Assembly (NCBI RefSeq): GCF_014652375.1
Contig: NZ_BMYR01000010.1
Span: 62,001 to 126,000 of the forward strand
Direction of reading: 5' to 3'
Length of the DNA: 64,000 bases
Source: Alishewanella tabrizica
GTDB taxonomy: Bacteria; Pseudomonadota; Gammaproteobacteria; Enterobacterales; Alteromonadaceae
Shown piece after piece: positions 18,954-29,520 of the stretch. The translations under genes were made by a program, and so were the position numbers. The stretch's first letter is position 1; each line of letters opens with the position of its first letter. A model generated the notes under the pieces. It did no database searches. It was given only the letters and a program-made list of their open reading frames with translations, and was not told the DNA's origin.

Positions 18954-19105
18954 ATTTAGCCTTTTTAGGAGAAACCAGTGCATATTGCGCAGTGTGAAGG
19001 TGACGCAGCGCCTTGCTTGCCTAGTATTATTGCATTAATGAAAAACTGATTTGCATTTTAGCCTTATTCATATCGATATGGAAAAGATAAAAAGCAGGTT
19101 ATACT

Positions 19106-20547
<1,442 letters not shown>

Positions 20548-20600
20548 GCACGCTGAGTCTTAGTCTTAGTATGCAGTGGGCGAAGTAGGCATGCAGCGGA

Positions 20601-20630
20601 GCCAAAGCGGAGACTTAGCTCCGTTTTGGC
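20601..20630 (+). terminator. Hairpin after frmA, possible terminator
   Basis: Stem GCCAAAGCGGAG / CTCCGTTTTGGC (12 bp with one G-T pair), six-base loop, 53 bases after the frmA stop codon. The T-run is weak, so some transcription may continue into fghA. Confidence 0.5.
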
Positions 20631-20818
20631 GTGTTATAATAACGCTGTCTGTTAATTTGCGCGCTCGTCATTCAATAAGCATGCATAAGCTAAGTCGGTA
20701 AGCTGTGTGCGTTAGACAAAGACAGTGCTGGTTGATAACCGTCAGCGCTTTGCTTTGGCAAAGCTTATGCTGAGTTTTCAGTGTATTTAGAGCTTAGCGT
20801 TTTTACATAGGAATAGAT

Positions 20819-21679
20819 ATGACAACGTCAGCGTTAACCAAGGTCAGCGAGCAGCTGTGCTTTGGTGGGAAACAAATTCGGTTTAGCCATCATTCTGCGG
20901 TGCTTAACTGCCAGATGCAATTTTCGGTGTTTTTACCGCCACAGGCCGAAGCGGCCAAAGTGCCTGCTTTATATTGGTTATCGGGCTTAACGTGCACTGA
21001 TGAAAACTTTTCCAGCAAAGCAGGCGCGCAACGTGTGGCCGCCGAGCTTGGCTTGGCGTTAATTATGCCTGATACCAGCCCGCGCGGTGAGGGCGTACCA
21101 GATGATGCCAATGGCGCTTATGACTTTGGCTTAGGTGCCGGTTTTTATGTTAACGCCACCGAGCCGCCCTTTGCTGAGCATTATCAGATGTACGATTATA
21201 TCGCCGCTGAATTGCCAGCCTTATTGGAGGCAGAATTACCCATCAGCGATAAAAGAGCCATTAGCGGCCACTCAATGGGCGGCCATGGCGCTTTGGTCAT
21301 TGGCTTACGCAACGCCGAGCGTTATCGCAGCATTTCGGCATTCTCACCGATTTGTAACCCGATAAACTGCGCTTGGGGTATTAAAGCATTAACGGGTTTT
21401 TTAGGCGAAGATAAAGCACATTGGCAGCAGTATGATGCCTCGGTGCTGTTAGCGGCAAAGGGCAGTGCGCTGCCTATTTTAGTTGATCAGGGCCTTGCCG
21501 ATAATTTTTACCCGGCGCAGCTACAAACTGAGGCATTGGTTAATGCCGCAAATAGCGCAGGTGTAGCCGCAGAGATCCGCCTACATGAGGGGTATGATCA
21601 TAGCTATTATTTTATTGCCAGCTTTATTGAGCAGCATCTGCGTTTTCATGCCCAGCATCTAGTGCTAACAAACGGCTAA
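20819..21679 (+). CDS. fghA: S-formylglutathione hydrolase
   Basis: Serine hydrolase of the esterase D family that cleaves S-formylglutathione to formate and glutathione, completing detoxification begun by FrmA. It has 286 residues. The nucleophile is Ser152 in SGHSMGGHGAL, and the C-terminal HEGYDHSYYF block carries the catalytic His. A ribosome-binding site TAGGA precedes the ATG. The 271-base gap from frmA holds a hairpin and a TATAAT-like box, so fghA may also have its own promoter. Confidence 0.95.
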   Translation: MTTSALTKVSEQLCFGGKQIRFSHHSAVLNCQMQFSVFLPPQAEAAKVPALYWLSGLTCTDENFSSKAGAQRVAAELGLALIMPDTSPRGEGVPDDANGAYDFGLGAGFYVNATEPPFAEHYQMYDYIAAELPALLEAELPISDKRAISGHSMGGHGALVIGLRNAERYRSISAFSPICNPINCAWGIKALTGFLGEDKAHWQQYDASVLLAAKGSALPILVDQGLADNFYPAQLQTEALVNAANSAGVAAEIRLHEGYDHSYYFIASFIEQHLRFHAQHLVLTNG

Positions 21680-21693
21680 AATCTACACTGGGG

Positions 21694-21721
21694 CAGCACA
21701 ATCGATGGCAAGATTGTGCTG
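21694..21721 (+). terminator. Hairpin after fghA
   Basis: Stem CAGCACAAT / ATTGTGCTG with a ten-base loop, 14 bases after the fghA stop codon; only a modest T-run follows. Confidence 0.45.
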
Positions 21722-21882
21722 TCTCCATTTGAGTTCAGCCTGAAATTCAGCTTTAACAGTGCGGTTTTTTGAGCTGCTGTCGAGTTGAGGCAAGTGCAAG
21801 CTGCAGTAATATAACCTACCTTTCAGTACAACATACTGGCATAATTTGGAAAAACCTCTGCAATTAATAGTGGGAGAGCGCT

Positions 21883-22299
21883 ATGAGCTATAACAACGAG
21901 AATGTGTTTGCCAAAATTCTGCGCGGCGAATTACCTTGTTTTAAAATTTATGAAGATGCGCATAGCTTAGCCTTTATGGATATTATGCCGCAGGCCGCCG
22001 GCCATGCTTTAGTGATCCCCAAATATCCCGCTGAGACCTTGGCAGAATTACCGCTAGAATTTGCCACGCCCTTATTAAGTACAGTACAAAAAGTCATGGC
22101 GGCACAAAAGCAGGTATTAGGTGCAACCGGTGTAGTGTTGATGCAGCTAAATGGTACTGAAGCCGGCCAAACCGTGCCGCATTTGCATTTTCATCTGATC
22201 CCCGCGCATTTACGTAACTTAAAAGCCCATGGTGCTGAGCAAGGTGATATGGCAGAAATTAAAGCGCAGGCTGAAGCGCTGTCTGCTGCACTTTTATAG
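21883..22299 (+). CDS. HIT (histidine triad) family hydrolase
   Basis: A 138-residue nucleotide-phosphoramidate or dinucleotide hydrolase of the HIT superfamily. The triad HLHFHLIP gives His100, His102 and His104, and the N-terminal part has FAKILRGELPCFKIYED and the hydrophobic strand HALVIPK. A GGGAGAG ribosome-binding site precedes the ATG. The cellular substrate is not known from the sequence. Confidence 0.92.
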   Translation: MSYNNENVFAKILRGELPCFKIYEDAHSLAFMDIMPQAAGHALVIPKYPAETLAELPLEFATPLLSTVQKVMAAQKQVLGATGVVLMQLNGTEAGQTVPHLHFHLIPAHLRNLKAHGAEQGDMAEIKAQAEALSAALL

Positions 22300-22557
22300 C
22301 CTATCCCCTTAATCTTTGTAGATACGGGGGTGTTAGCTGCCTTCACTTACCCCAGTCACATAGGTTAACTATGCTCTTGGGGATGCGCTCAGTTGCCGCC
22401 TACTCGTATCTTCAATGATTTTGGGTATAATTTTGTAATTAGTATCGTATTGGGGTAGGTGAGTTTTGCCAGCCCGCTTTATTTTGCCTTTAGCTTCGCT
22501 GTAAGCGCCTTGAGTTAATTCGCAAGGCGCTATTGTTGGCATTTTTTAGGATGTTGC

Positions 22558-24597
22558 ATGAACCTTTGTCGTACTTTGTTAGCACTAAGCCTTACCTCTG
22601 CGCTCTTTGCCTGTAGTTTACCCTATACTGAACGTGCTGCGGTTGAATCTGCTGCCGCGAACACTCAAGCGCCTGCGGTTGGCTTGCAGTTAAAAATTAT
22701 TCATATCAATGATACGCACTCGCAGTTTGATGCGTCGCCCGCCAAAGTCGTTGGCAGCGATGGTAACCCGCTGTATACCTTTATTGGTGGTCATCCACGT
22801 TTGTTAACCGAAGCGCGCCGCTTACGCGAAAACGCAACAGCTGCCGGTTTACCCAGTTTATTTTTGCACGGCGGGGATGCGTTTAAGGGCAGTGCCTATT
22901 TTGAATTGTTTGAACAAAAAATTAATATCGATATTTTAAACCGCATGCAGCTGGATGCGATGGCGCTGGGTAACCATGAGTTTGATATTGGTTTAGCCAA
23001 GCTGGCAGATTTTGCCAGTAACATTAATTTTCCGCTGTTAGCCGCCAATGTGGATAAAAGCGCCGAGCCGCAGTTAGCCGAGGTGGCCAATTTAAAACCC
23101 TACCAAATTTTTGTACTGGACAATAACCGCTGGTTGCCAGAGCCGCAATGGCAAGCGCAAAGCGCGGCGCAGAACAAGGCAACCCCGGTGCGTTTAGCCA
23201 TTTTTGGTTTAGCGCTGGAAGATATGCGCGCCATGGTGCCCGACACGGGTGCTTTAGTGTTTGAAGCCGAGGTGGCAGCTGCACAGCGTACCGTGGATTA
23301 TTTGCAGCAGCAGGGTATTAACCATATTGTGGCGCTTACCCATTTGGGCAATCAGCGTGATTTGCGTGTTGCGGCAGCGGTAAATGGCATTGATGTGATT
23401 GTTGGTGGCCATTCGCATAGCTTGCTGGGCGATTTCCGCCATTGGTATTTGGGGCTGCAAGGGCCTTATGCCCAGCAGGTACTTAACCCGAATGGCAACA
23501 GTTTTACCTGCGTGGTGCAAGCAGGGCAATTTGCGCAGGCGGTCGGGGCCTTAACGGTAAGTTTTGATAGCCAGGGGCAAATTATCGATTGCCGCGGTGA
23601 AAATACCTTACTGGCTAGTCGCGAGCTTTATCGCAGCGCACTGCGTCAGGCCGACAGCCAAGTAAACGGCGATACCTTGGCGCAAAAACTGGCGTATCTG
23701 CAAAGCTTGCCGAATACCCGTATCACCGAAGAAGATGCGGCACTGCGCCAGGTAATTAATGAGATCTACTTACCTGCACTGCAACAGGCTTATGGCGCGC
23801 AAATAAGCAGCACAGAGCGTACCATTACGCATGTCCGTTTACCGGGCACGGGCGGCAGCGATCAGCATGGTTCTGAGCTAGCTGGCCATATAGCCGATGC
23901 GATGCACAGCTGGCTAAATTCGGCTCAGGTGCAGCCGTTATTAGCGGGGCCGGTCGATTTTAGCTTAATCGGTGCCGGTAATATTCGAAGTAACATTGAA
24001 GCTGGCGCCATTTATGAAGGCCATATTCGGCTGGAAGTATTACCCTTTGATGCGCCATTAAGTGTACTGACGGTAACGGGCGCGGATGTGTTGGTCTTAC
24101 TGGAAGAAACCATAGCAGCTACCTTACCGCAAGGTGCCCATGCCGGTAAATTCCCGTATAGCAGCCATTTACGTTATACCGCCAGTGAGCGGCTGGATGG
24201 CAGTTTACAGTTATCTGAGGTGGCGGTGTTACATGAGGGTAACTGGCAGGCGATAGTGCCTGAGCAGCAATATCGCTTAGCCACCACGAACTATCTGGCG
24301 AATGGCAATGATGGCTGGCAGCGGCTACAACAGGTACAGCAACACAGCACCGATCGGCAGGATATTATTTTGCTGAACGGTCAGCCAAAAGCCTATGCCG
24401 TTAAGCGGGTGCAGGCCAATACCGATGCCAAAGGGCAACAGGCCTTTGTGGTGGAGTATGCACAAGCGTCTTTACCTTGCGGTAATGAGGGGGTTGACTG
24501 TAAAACCGCAGCACAAGCAATGATTGATCACTTGCGCGCCACGCCAGCATTATGGCAACAACAGCGGCCTGCTACTGTGACACTGTGGCGTAACTAA
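22558..24597 (+). CDS. 5'-nucleotidase/metallophosphatase lipoprotein (UshA-like)
   Basis: Periplasmic or outer-membrane nucleotidase of 679 residues. A lipoprotein signal with lipobox LFAC (Cys19) ends the signal peptide. The N-terminal calcineurin-like domain carries the two-metal site: Asp52 and His54 in NDTHSQF, Asp107 in GGDAFKG, and Asn139/His140 in GNHEFD, with later GGHSHS. The C-terminal 5'-nucleotidase substrate domain covers about residues 390-650 (GAGNIRS, LPFDAPLSVL, NYLANGNDGW). It probably dephosphorylates extracellular nucleotides for phosphate and nucleoside scavenging. An AGGA lies seven bases before the start. Confidence 0.9.
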   Translation: MNLCRTLLALSLTSALFACSLPYTERAAVESAAANTQAPAVGLQLKIIHINDTHSQFDASPAKVVGSDGNPLYTFIGGHPRLLTEARRLRENATAAGLPSLFLHGGDAFKGSAYFELFEQKINIDILNRMQLDAMALGNHEFDIGLAKLADFASNINFPLLAANVDKSAEPQLAEVANLKPYQIFVLDNNRWLPEPQWQAQSAAQNKATPVRLAIFGLALEDMRAMVPDTGALVFEAEVAAAQRTVDYLQQQGINHIVALTHLGNQRDLRVAAAVNGIDVIVGGHSHSLLGDFRHWYLGLQGPYAQQVLNPNGNSFTCVVQAGQFAQAVGALTVSFDSQGQIIDCRGENTLLASRELYRSALRQADSQVNGDTLAQKLAYLQSLPNTRITEEDAALRQVINEIYLPALQQAYGAQISSTERTITHVRLPGTGGSDQHGSELAGHIADAMHSWLNSAQVQPLLAGPVDFSLIGAGNIRSNIEAGAIYEGHIRLEVLPFDAPLSVLTVTGADVLVLLEETIAATLPQGAHAGKFPYSSHLRYTASERLDGSLQLSEVAVLHEGNWQAIVPEQQYRLATTNYLANGNDGWQRLQQVQQHSTDRQDIILLNGQPKAYAVKRVQANTDAKGQQAFVVEYAQASLPCGNEGVDCKTAAQAMIDHLRATPALWQQQRPATVTLWRN

Positions 24598-24600
24598 AGC

Positions 24601-24673
24601 TTATTCACCCAACTCTTATCCACCCAGCTCTTATCCACCCAACTCCGGTACCGGCCTGACCAGTTTATCCACA
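24601..24673 (+). repeat. Three 15-bp tandem repeats with four DnaA-box-like 9-mers
   Basis: Units at 24601-24615, 24616-24630 and 24631-24645 each contain TTATTCACC or TTATCCACC. A perfect DnaA box TTATCCACA follows at 24665-24673. Two copies of the palindrome CCGGTACCGG flank the last box (near 24645 and 24680). The array starts four bases after the nucleotidase stop codon. Only the fourth 9-mer fits the TTATNCACA consensus fully; the others differ at the last base. Confidence 0.8.
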
Positions 24674-24805
24674 GGTCTCCGGTACCGGTAATACCAGCAT
24701 AAGTAAAAGTTTGCTTATTCTTACTGGTTATAAACGATAGCGAATCCTGCTTTGTAGCTTATGAATATACCGTTATGCTAGTACGCTATCTTTAATGGGG
24801 CTGTT

Positions 24806-25870
24806 ATGAGCATCGCAATAGAAAACGTCAATAAAACCTTCGGCAGCTTTGTGGCGCTGGATAACGTGAATTTAGCCATTAAAACCGGCGAGCTCACGGC
24901 GCTGCTCGGGCCTTCTGGTTCGGGTAAAACCACCTTGCTGCGTATTATCGCTGGGCTGGAGCAGGCCGATAGCGGCATTATCCGTTTTAATAGCGAAGAT
25001 ATTACCGGCCAGCATGTCTCTGAGCGTGGCGTGGGTTTTGTATTTCAGCATTATGCCTTGTTTAAACATATGACCGTGTTTGAAAACGTTGCTTATGGCT
25101 TAACGGTTAAGCCGAAAAAATTCCGCCCCTCTAAAGCAGACATTGCCAAAAAAGTGAATAATCTGCTCGAGCTAGTACAATTGGGCTGGACGGCAGACCG
25201 TTACCCTTCGCAGCTCTCTGGCGGGCAGCGCCAACGAATCGCGTTAGCCCGTGCTTTGGCGGTAGAGCCAAAAATGCTGTTATTAGATGAGCCCTTTGGT
25301 GCCCTGGATGCCAAGGTACGCGCTGAGCTACGCCGCTGGTTGCGCCGCCTGCATGACGAAATTCATGTGACCAGTGTCTTTGTTACCCATGATCAGGAAG
25401 AAGCACTGGAAGTGGCTGACAGAATAGTGGTGATGAACAAAGGCCGTATTGAACAAGATGGCACCCCCGAGCAGGTGTATGACAACCCGGCAAATCCTTT
25501 TGTGTATGAGTTCTTAGGAAATGTAAACCTGTTTCATGCCAGGGTTAAACAAGGGCAAAGTAGCATTGGCGATTTGAAGGTGCCTTCACCGGAATACACC
25601 AATAGCGACGAACAAGACGGGTTAGCTTATGTACGGCCGCATGAAATTGATGTGTTTAACCTGCCGCAGCCCGATGCGATTAAAGTGAAGCTGGATCTGG
25701 TCACCATTGTGGGCCCAGCGGTGCGCTTGGAAGTATTGGCTGAAAGCGATCAGCAGTTGATCCATGTAGAATTGCCCAAAGAGCAGTTTAAGCAGCTTAA
25801 TGTAAAACAGGGCGATACGGCCTGGATTTTACCGCGCTATACCAAGGTGTTTTTGGGCGAAGGGATTTAA
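24806..25870 (+). CDS. cysA: Sulfate/thiosulfate ABC transporter ATP-binding protein
   Basis: ATPase subunit of the sulfate importer, 354 residues. Walker A GPSGSGKT is at 35-42, the signature LSGGQRQR begins around 137, Walker [12 protein letters not shown] follows, and a C-terminal TOBE-like regulatory domain spans about 240-350. It is normally part of a cysPTWA operon; here the binding protein and both permeases lie 11-14 kb away on the opposite strand. Sequence similarity, the lack of another ATPase for CysTW in the window, and the shared neighbourhood support the CysA assignment. Confidence 0.9.
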   Translation: MSIAIENVNKTFGSFVALDNVNLAIKTGELTALLGPSGSGKTTLLRIIAGLEQADSGIIRFNSEDITGQHVSERGVGFVFQHYALFKHMTVFENVAYGLTVKPKKFRPSKADIAKKVNNLLELVQLGWTADRYPSQLSGGQRQRIALARALAVEPKMLLLDEPFGALDAKVRAELRRWLRRLHDEIHVTSVFVTHDQEEALEVADRIVVMNKGRIEQDGTPEQVYDNPANPFVYEFLGNVNLFHARVKQGQSSIGDLKVPSPEYTNSDEQDGLAYVRPHEIDVFNLPQPDAIKVKLDLVTIVGPAVRLEVLAESDQQLIHVELPKEQFKQLNVKQGDTAWILPRYTKVFLGEGI

Positions 25871-25901
25871 AAAGCCCAACTTAGCAGTGATTTTCCGCAA
25901 T

Positions 25902-25933
25902 ACCCAGTTAGACGGGGTGGTCTCAAACTGGGT
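25902..25933. terminator. Hairpin between convergent cysA and CPA2 genes
   Basis: Stem ACCCAGTT / AACTGGGT with a second short stem AGAC/GTCT inside the loop, in the 73-base gap between the two stop codons. A weak T-run follows on the plus side. Confidence 0.45.
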
Positions 25934-25943
25934 GTTGATCTTT

Positions 25944-27947
25944 TCACGCGAGTGGTATTTCATCACGCGTTTCAGCCGGATAAATTACCAATATATTGGT
26001 TGCTGGAAACTGCATTGCCAATTGGTTTTGCACTTCTGGAAGATGGCTATTCCAAGCCAAGCCATCTTTGCGCACACCGTAAAATACCAGTAAATCACCA
26101 GTGAGGTTATGCTTTTGCAGTAGTGCTGGCAATTGTAGCCAGTCGGTTGCGGTATGCCATTGCGTATCGGGCAGCGCTTTTAAGCGCAGCTTTAACCGCG
26201 TTTGTTGTTCTATCTGGCAATAAATATGCAAAGCAAGGCCAAGTTGCTGACATAACCTTTTTATCAATTGTAGTGCTTCGGCAGAGCCAGCTTCTAAATC
26301 GGCATTGGGTGGTAGTAACCAACAGAGTCTTTTGCCATGTTGCAGAGGGGCTACTTGGCGTTTTACCAGCAGGGTATAAGCAGGATCAGCTAATAAGCGG
26401 CTTAGCATAGAACCAAATAACAGTTCAGACGTGCTACTGTGTTCACTCCAGCCCACAATCACTTCACCTGCCCTGAGTTCGCGACGTGTCCGTAAAATAC
26501 CATCGGTGATATTCAGATCAATTCGTAGCTTAGCTTCTGCCGGGATATTGGCAGCGGCTAAATAGCTTACTGCACTGCTTAGCAGCTTTTCCGCGTGCTG
26601 TAGCTTAGCGTCGTGGCTATATTGCTCCTCTACAATGGTCATGGCATAAACGGGTTGTACCGTGCCGGGTTTACGCAGCCATTTCGCTAGCTGTAAAAAG
26701 GGCTCTGCGGGTTGCTCGGGTGACAGTGCCACCAGAATGCGTGATTCTGTTTGGTTATCTTCTGGTAATTGCTGTTGGCTTAAGGCCATTTTCCGGCCGT
26801 AGCGATCAACCAACCACGGTGCTAAGAAGCAGGTGACTAAAATCATAAGAATGGCGCCGTTTACCACGGCTTCATCAAACAAACCTATTTCATAGCCGAC
26901 CATGGTCGCGGCCAGTGTGGCGGCAGCCTGGGCCACGCTTAAACCAAACACCACCCGCGCTTGCGGTTTGCTGTAGCCCAAAAACAGTCGGCACAGCTCT
27001 GCAGCGGCCCATTTGGTTAAAATCACTGTTGCTACCATGGCAAAGGCTATTACCCAAGCGCGGGCGCTGGCAAAGAAAATGCCGACATCCAGCAGCATGC
27101 CAACTGATAACAAAAAGAACGGGATAAAAATCGCTTCACCGGTAAATTGCAGCCGGTTCATTAGGGTGCTGTTGTGCGGAATAATGCGGTTTAGGGCTAA
27201 GCCTGCCAAAAAGGCACCGATAATCGGCTCCGCGCCGGCCAGGTGCGAGAAGCTGGCGCAGATAAACACCGTTGCCAGCACAAACACAAACTCGGCCACA
27301 CCATCACCGCCAACACTGCGAAAAAACCAGCGCGCGAGCTTGGGCAATAAGAATAAAATAGCCAGAATATACAGGCTTAAACTTATGCCCAGTTGCAGCC
27401 AATAGTGCTCGCTAAGCTCGCCTTTTGCCATGGTAGCGATAACGGCCAGCACTAACAATGCGAGGGTATCGGTAATAATGGTGCCGCCGACAGCAGTGGT
27501 AACGGCAGGGTTGCGGCTAATGCCTAAGCGGCTGGCAATAGGGTAAGCCAGCAACGTATGAGAGGCGAACATACTGGCTAGCAATATTGCCGACAGCCAG
27601 TCAAAGCCGAGCAGCAAGGCGATGGCGGTGCCGGTCGCTTGCGGAATAATAAAGGTGAGTAAGCCAAACAGCAGCGTATGCGATTTTGAGCGTTTTAATT
27701 GCTGCATATCAATTTCAAGTGCAGCAATAAACATAATATACAACAAGCCGACGGTGCCAAAGAGTACAAAGGATTGGTCTCGCGCCAGCACATTTAGCGC
27801 ATTGGGGCCAAGCAGGGCCCCTGCAAATAATAGCCCTATCATACCGGGTAAGCGATAGCGCGCGAGCAGAAGAGGGCAGATCAGGATCAGGCTGGCAACA
27901 ATCGCAAATACAACGACCGGATTGGTAATAGGGAAAAAATCTGCCAT
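25944..27947 (-). CDS. CPA2-family cation:proton antiporter with C-terminal Usp-like domain
   Basis: Inner-membrane Na+/H+ or K+/H+ exchanger, 667 residues. About 12-13 membrane segments occupy residues 10-390 in the typical CPA2 pattern, including IGAFLAGLALNR and the inverted-repeat motif block FASHTLLAYPIASRLGISRNPAVTTAVGGTIITD. The cytoplasmic C-terminus from about residue 405 begins ESRILVALSPEQPAEPFLQLAKWL and resembles a universal-stress-protein domain, a known fusion. It lies downstream of the Mrp operon on the same strand but after a 420-base gap, so it is probably transcribed separately. Confidence 0.88.
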   Translation of the reverse strand: MADFFPITNPVVVFAIVASLILICPLLLARYRLPGMIGLLFAGALLGPNALNVLARDQSFVLFGTVGLLYIMFIAALEIDMQQLKRSKSHTLLFGLLTFIIPQATGTAIALLLGFDWLSAILLASMFASHTLLAYPIASRLGISRNPAVTTAVGGTIITDTLALLVLAVIATMAKGELSEHYWLQLGISLSLYILAILFLLPKLARWFFRSVGGDGVAEFVFVLATVFICASFSHLAGAEPIIGAFLAGLALNRIIPHNSTLMNRLQFTGEAIFIPFFLLSVGMLLDVGIFFASARAWVIAFAMVATVILTKWAAAELCRLFLGYSKPQARVVFGLSVAQAAATLAATMVGYEIGLFDEAVVNGAILMILVTCFLAPWLVDRYGRKMALSQQQLPEDNQTESRILVALSPEQPAEPFLQLAKWLRKPGTVQPVYAMTIVEEQYSHDAKLQHAEKLLSSAVSYLAAANIPAEAKLRIDLNITDGILRTRRELRAGEVIVGWSEHSSTSELLFGSMLSRLLADPAYTLLVKRQVAPLQHGKRLCWLLPPNADLEAGSAEALQLIKRLCQQLGLALHIYCQIEQQTRLKLRLKALPDTQWHTATDWLQLPALLQKHNLTGDLLVFYGVRKDGLAWNSHLPEVQNQLAMQFPATNILVIYPAETRDEIPLA

Positions 27948-28367
27948 AGAATGAATTAATTAAACCAACACTGCTTGCAATGATAACGGAACCAGAAGGC
28001 AATAAATAGCGATGCTCTTATTGCATAAGTCCTTTCTTTAGAACAAATGCGCGATGCAACATGACTTTGATTATTTGAAATAGCTAAAAGCTCTAATAAG
28101 TTATAAAAAATAAATTTTTAGTTATATTAAAATGCGTTCATCAACCCTAACCCTAACTCTAACCCTTTGCCTTTTGGCTGATTAAGCCTGATGTGCAGCA
28201 GTTGTATTTCACCAGTATTTTTACCATTGCTAGTGCCGATAGGACCTTTATTGAAACCGGTACCTTAAACAATATTTCGCTGGTGGTGCGATCCTTAGGG
28301 CAAGGCGAGTTAAAAGCAGAAGTGGTATTTTGGGCTTTTAAGCAAGTAGCTGTAATCGCCACTAACG
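27948..28367. other. 420-base gap without a supported gene
   Basis: Between the Mrp operon end and the CPA2 gene. The first part is AT-rich and probably holds the CPA2 promoter. Positions 28144-28166 carry about four tandem CCCTAA-type units (one with CTCTAA). A plus-strand frame from about 28163 to 28450 reads as plausible protein (RTFIETGTLNNISLV) but lacks an ATG start and runs into mrpG antisense; it may be a remnant. Confidence 0.5.
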
Positions 28368-28733
28368 TTACTTTTTGGCACTGTCTAACAAGTTTTCTGT
28401 CGATTTTTTATTGTCGTTACGTAAATCTCGGTAAACGGCAGCACGCATGATCAGCATGGCGCTGACGGGCGCCGTAAGTAACACAAAGGCGGTGATCAAC
28501 AGTTCATGCACGATAGGACGCTGTGCTAAACCCGTAAAAAAGACCATTGAGGCCAGCAAAAAACACCCAGTACCTAATGTAATGGTAATGGCTGGACCGT
28601 GGATCCGTTGATAAAAATGCGGCAGCCGATACAAGCCCAGTGCACCAATCAATGTTACCAGGCTACCGATAATCAAAAATAGCATAACGGGAATACCTAC
28701 CCACAGCGGAATGGTCTCTGGTAACTGACTCAT
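28368..28733 (-). CDS. mrpG: Mrp/Mnh Na+/H+ antiporter subunit G
   Basis: Small membrane subunit of the multi-subunit Mrp antiporter, 121 residues with three hydrophobic segments and the family block LGLYRLPHFYQRIHGPAITITLGTG (split here only by reading). It is the last gene of the operon and overlaps mrpF by four bases (ATGA). Confidence 0.9.
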   Translation of the reverse strand: MSQLPETIPLWVGIPVMLFLIIGSLVTLIGALGLYRLPHFYQRIHGPAITITLGTGCFLLASMVFFTGLAQRPIVHELLITAFVLLTAPVSAMLIMRAAVYRDLRNDNKKSTENLLDSAKK

Positions 28734-29008
28734 TCGATGATCTCCCCGCGCATTAAAAACTTAGCAAGAGCAATGGTCGAAACAAAACCAGTAAGCGCAA
28801 TAAGCATGGCTAACTCAAAGTAGACTTGGCTGGCAAAGCTGATCCCAAGCACCAGTGTAAAGAGCATAATAATCATCCAAAGTGTATCTAAGGCTAATAC
28901 CCGATCTTGTGCGGTTGGCCCTCTTAACAAACGCAGGGCACAACATAACATTGCAAGCAATAAACAAAGTTGCGAAAAATACAGGGTTATCTCCACTAAA
29001 AATCTCAT
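28730..29008 (-). CDS. mrpF: Mrp/Mnh Na+/H+ antiporter subunit F
   Basis: Small membrane subunit of 92 residues with three hydrophobic helices and the family motif LRLLRGPTAQDRVLALDT between the first two. It overlaps mrpE and mrpG by four bases on each side. Confidence 0.92.
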   Translation of the reverse strand: MRFLVEITLYFSQLCLLLAMLCCALRLLRGPTAQDRVLALDTLWMIIMLFTLVLGISFASQVYFELAMLIALTGFVSTIALAKFLMRGEIIE

Positions 29009-29520
29009 TTGGGCTCCTGTTCAAACATGTCTCGTAGTGGCTGCTCGTAGCGTTGTTTTATCGTATCAATCCACCACTGGGTATCTTGTAAGTCAAACAC
29101 ATGTAACGACAATTCATGCGTATCGGGAAGGATCTCTATCCATACGGTACCGGGTGTGGAATTGATTAAGCAAGACAAAATGGCTAACCCGACGGGATCC
29201 TTTAAATCAAGCGGCACCTTAATAAACTGCGAATTGATACTCTGTTGCCTACGTAACAGAATAATTTTACTGACATTGAGCGCAGAACGTAGGATCTCCA
29301 GTGTCGACCAACAGAGTAGCTTTAGAAACACCCAAGGTTTGCGTAGCTGCGTTGCCGGTGGGCGTAATCGTCCAGTCATTTTTGGGATGACAATCGCAAT
29401 AATTGTCCCAAACAGTATGTGTGCTGCGGCGAGCGTTTGATTTAATAATAACCAAATAATAACCAAACTTAACGACAGTAATGGTGCGGGTAACCAACGG
29501 TGTAAAAAAGGGGTTTGCAT
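29005..29520 (-). CDS. mrpE: Mrp/Mnh Na+/H+ antiporter subunit E
   Basis: A 171-residue subunit with two or three N-terminal membrane helices and a cytosolic C-terminal part containing INSTPGTVWIEILPD and LSLHVFD, typical of MnhE. The one-base overlap with mrpD (TAATG) and four-base overlap with mrpF indicate coupled translation. Confidence 0.92.
   Translation of the reverse strand: MQTPFLHRWLPAPLLSLSLVIIWLLLNQTLAAAHILFGTIIAIVIPKMTGRLRPPATQLRKPWVFLKLLCWSTLEILRSALNVSKIILLRRQQSINSQFIKVPLDLKDPVGLAILSCLINSTPGTVWIEILPDTHELSLHVFDLQDTQWWIDTIKQRYEQPLRDMFEQEPK

Noticed and set aside
28144-28166. Telomere-like CCCTAA repeats
   Set aside because: Only about four units, internal to a bacterial chromosome segment with genes on both sides; not a chromosome end.
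28193-28450. Plus-strand frame as a real gene
   Set aside because: Starts at a GTG without a ribosome-binding site and its 3' third is antisense to mrpG; kept only as a possible remnant.
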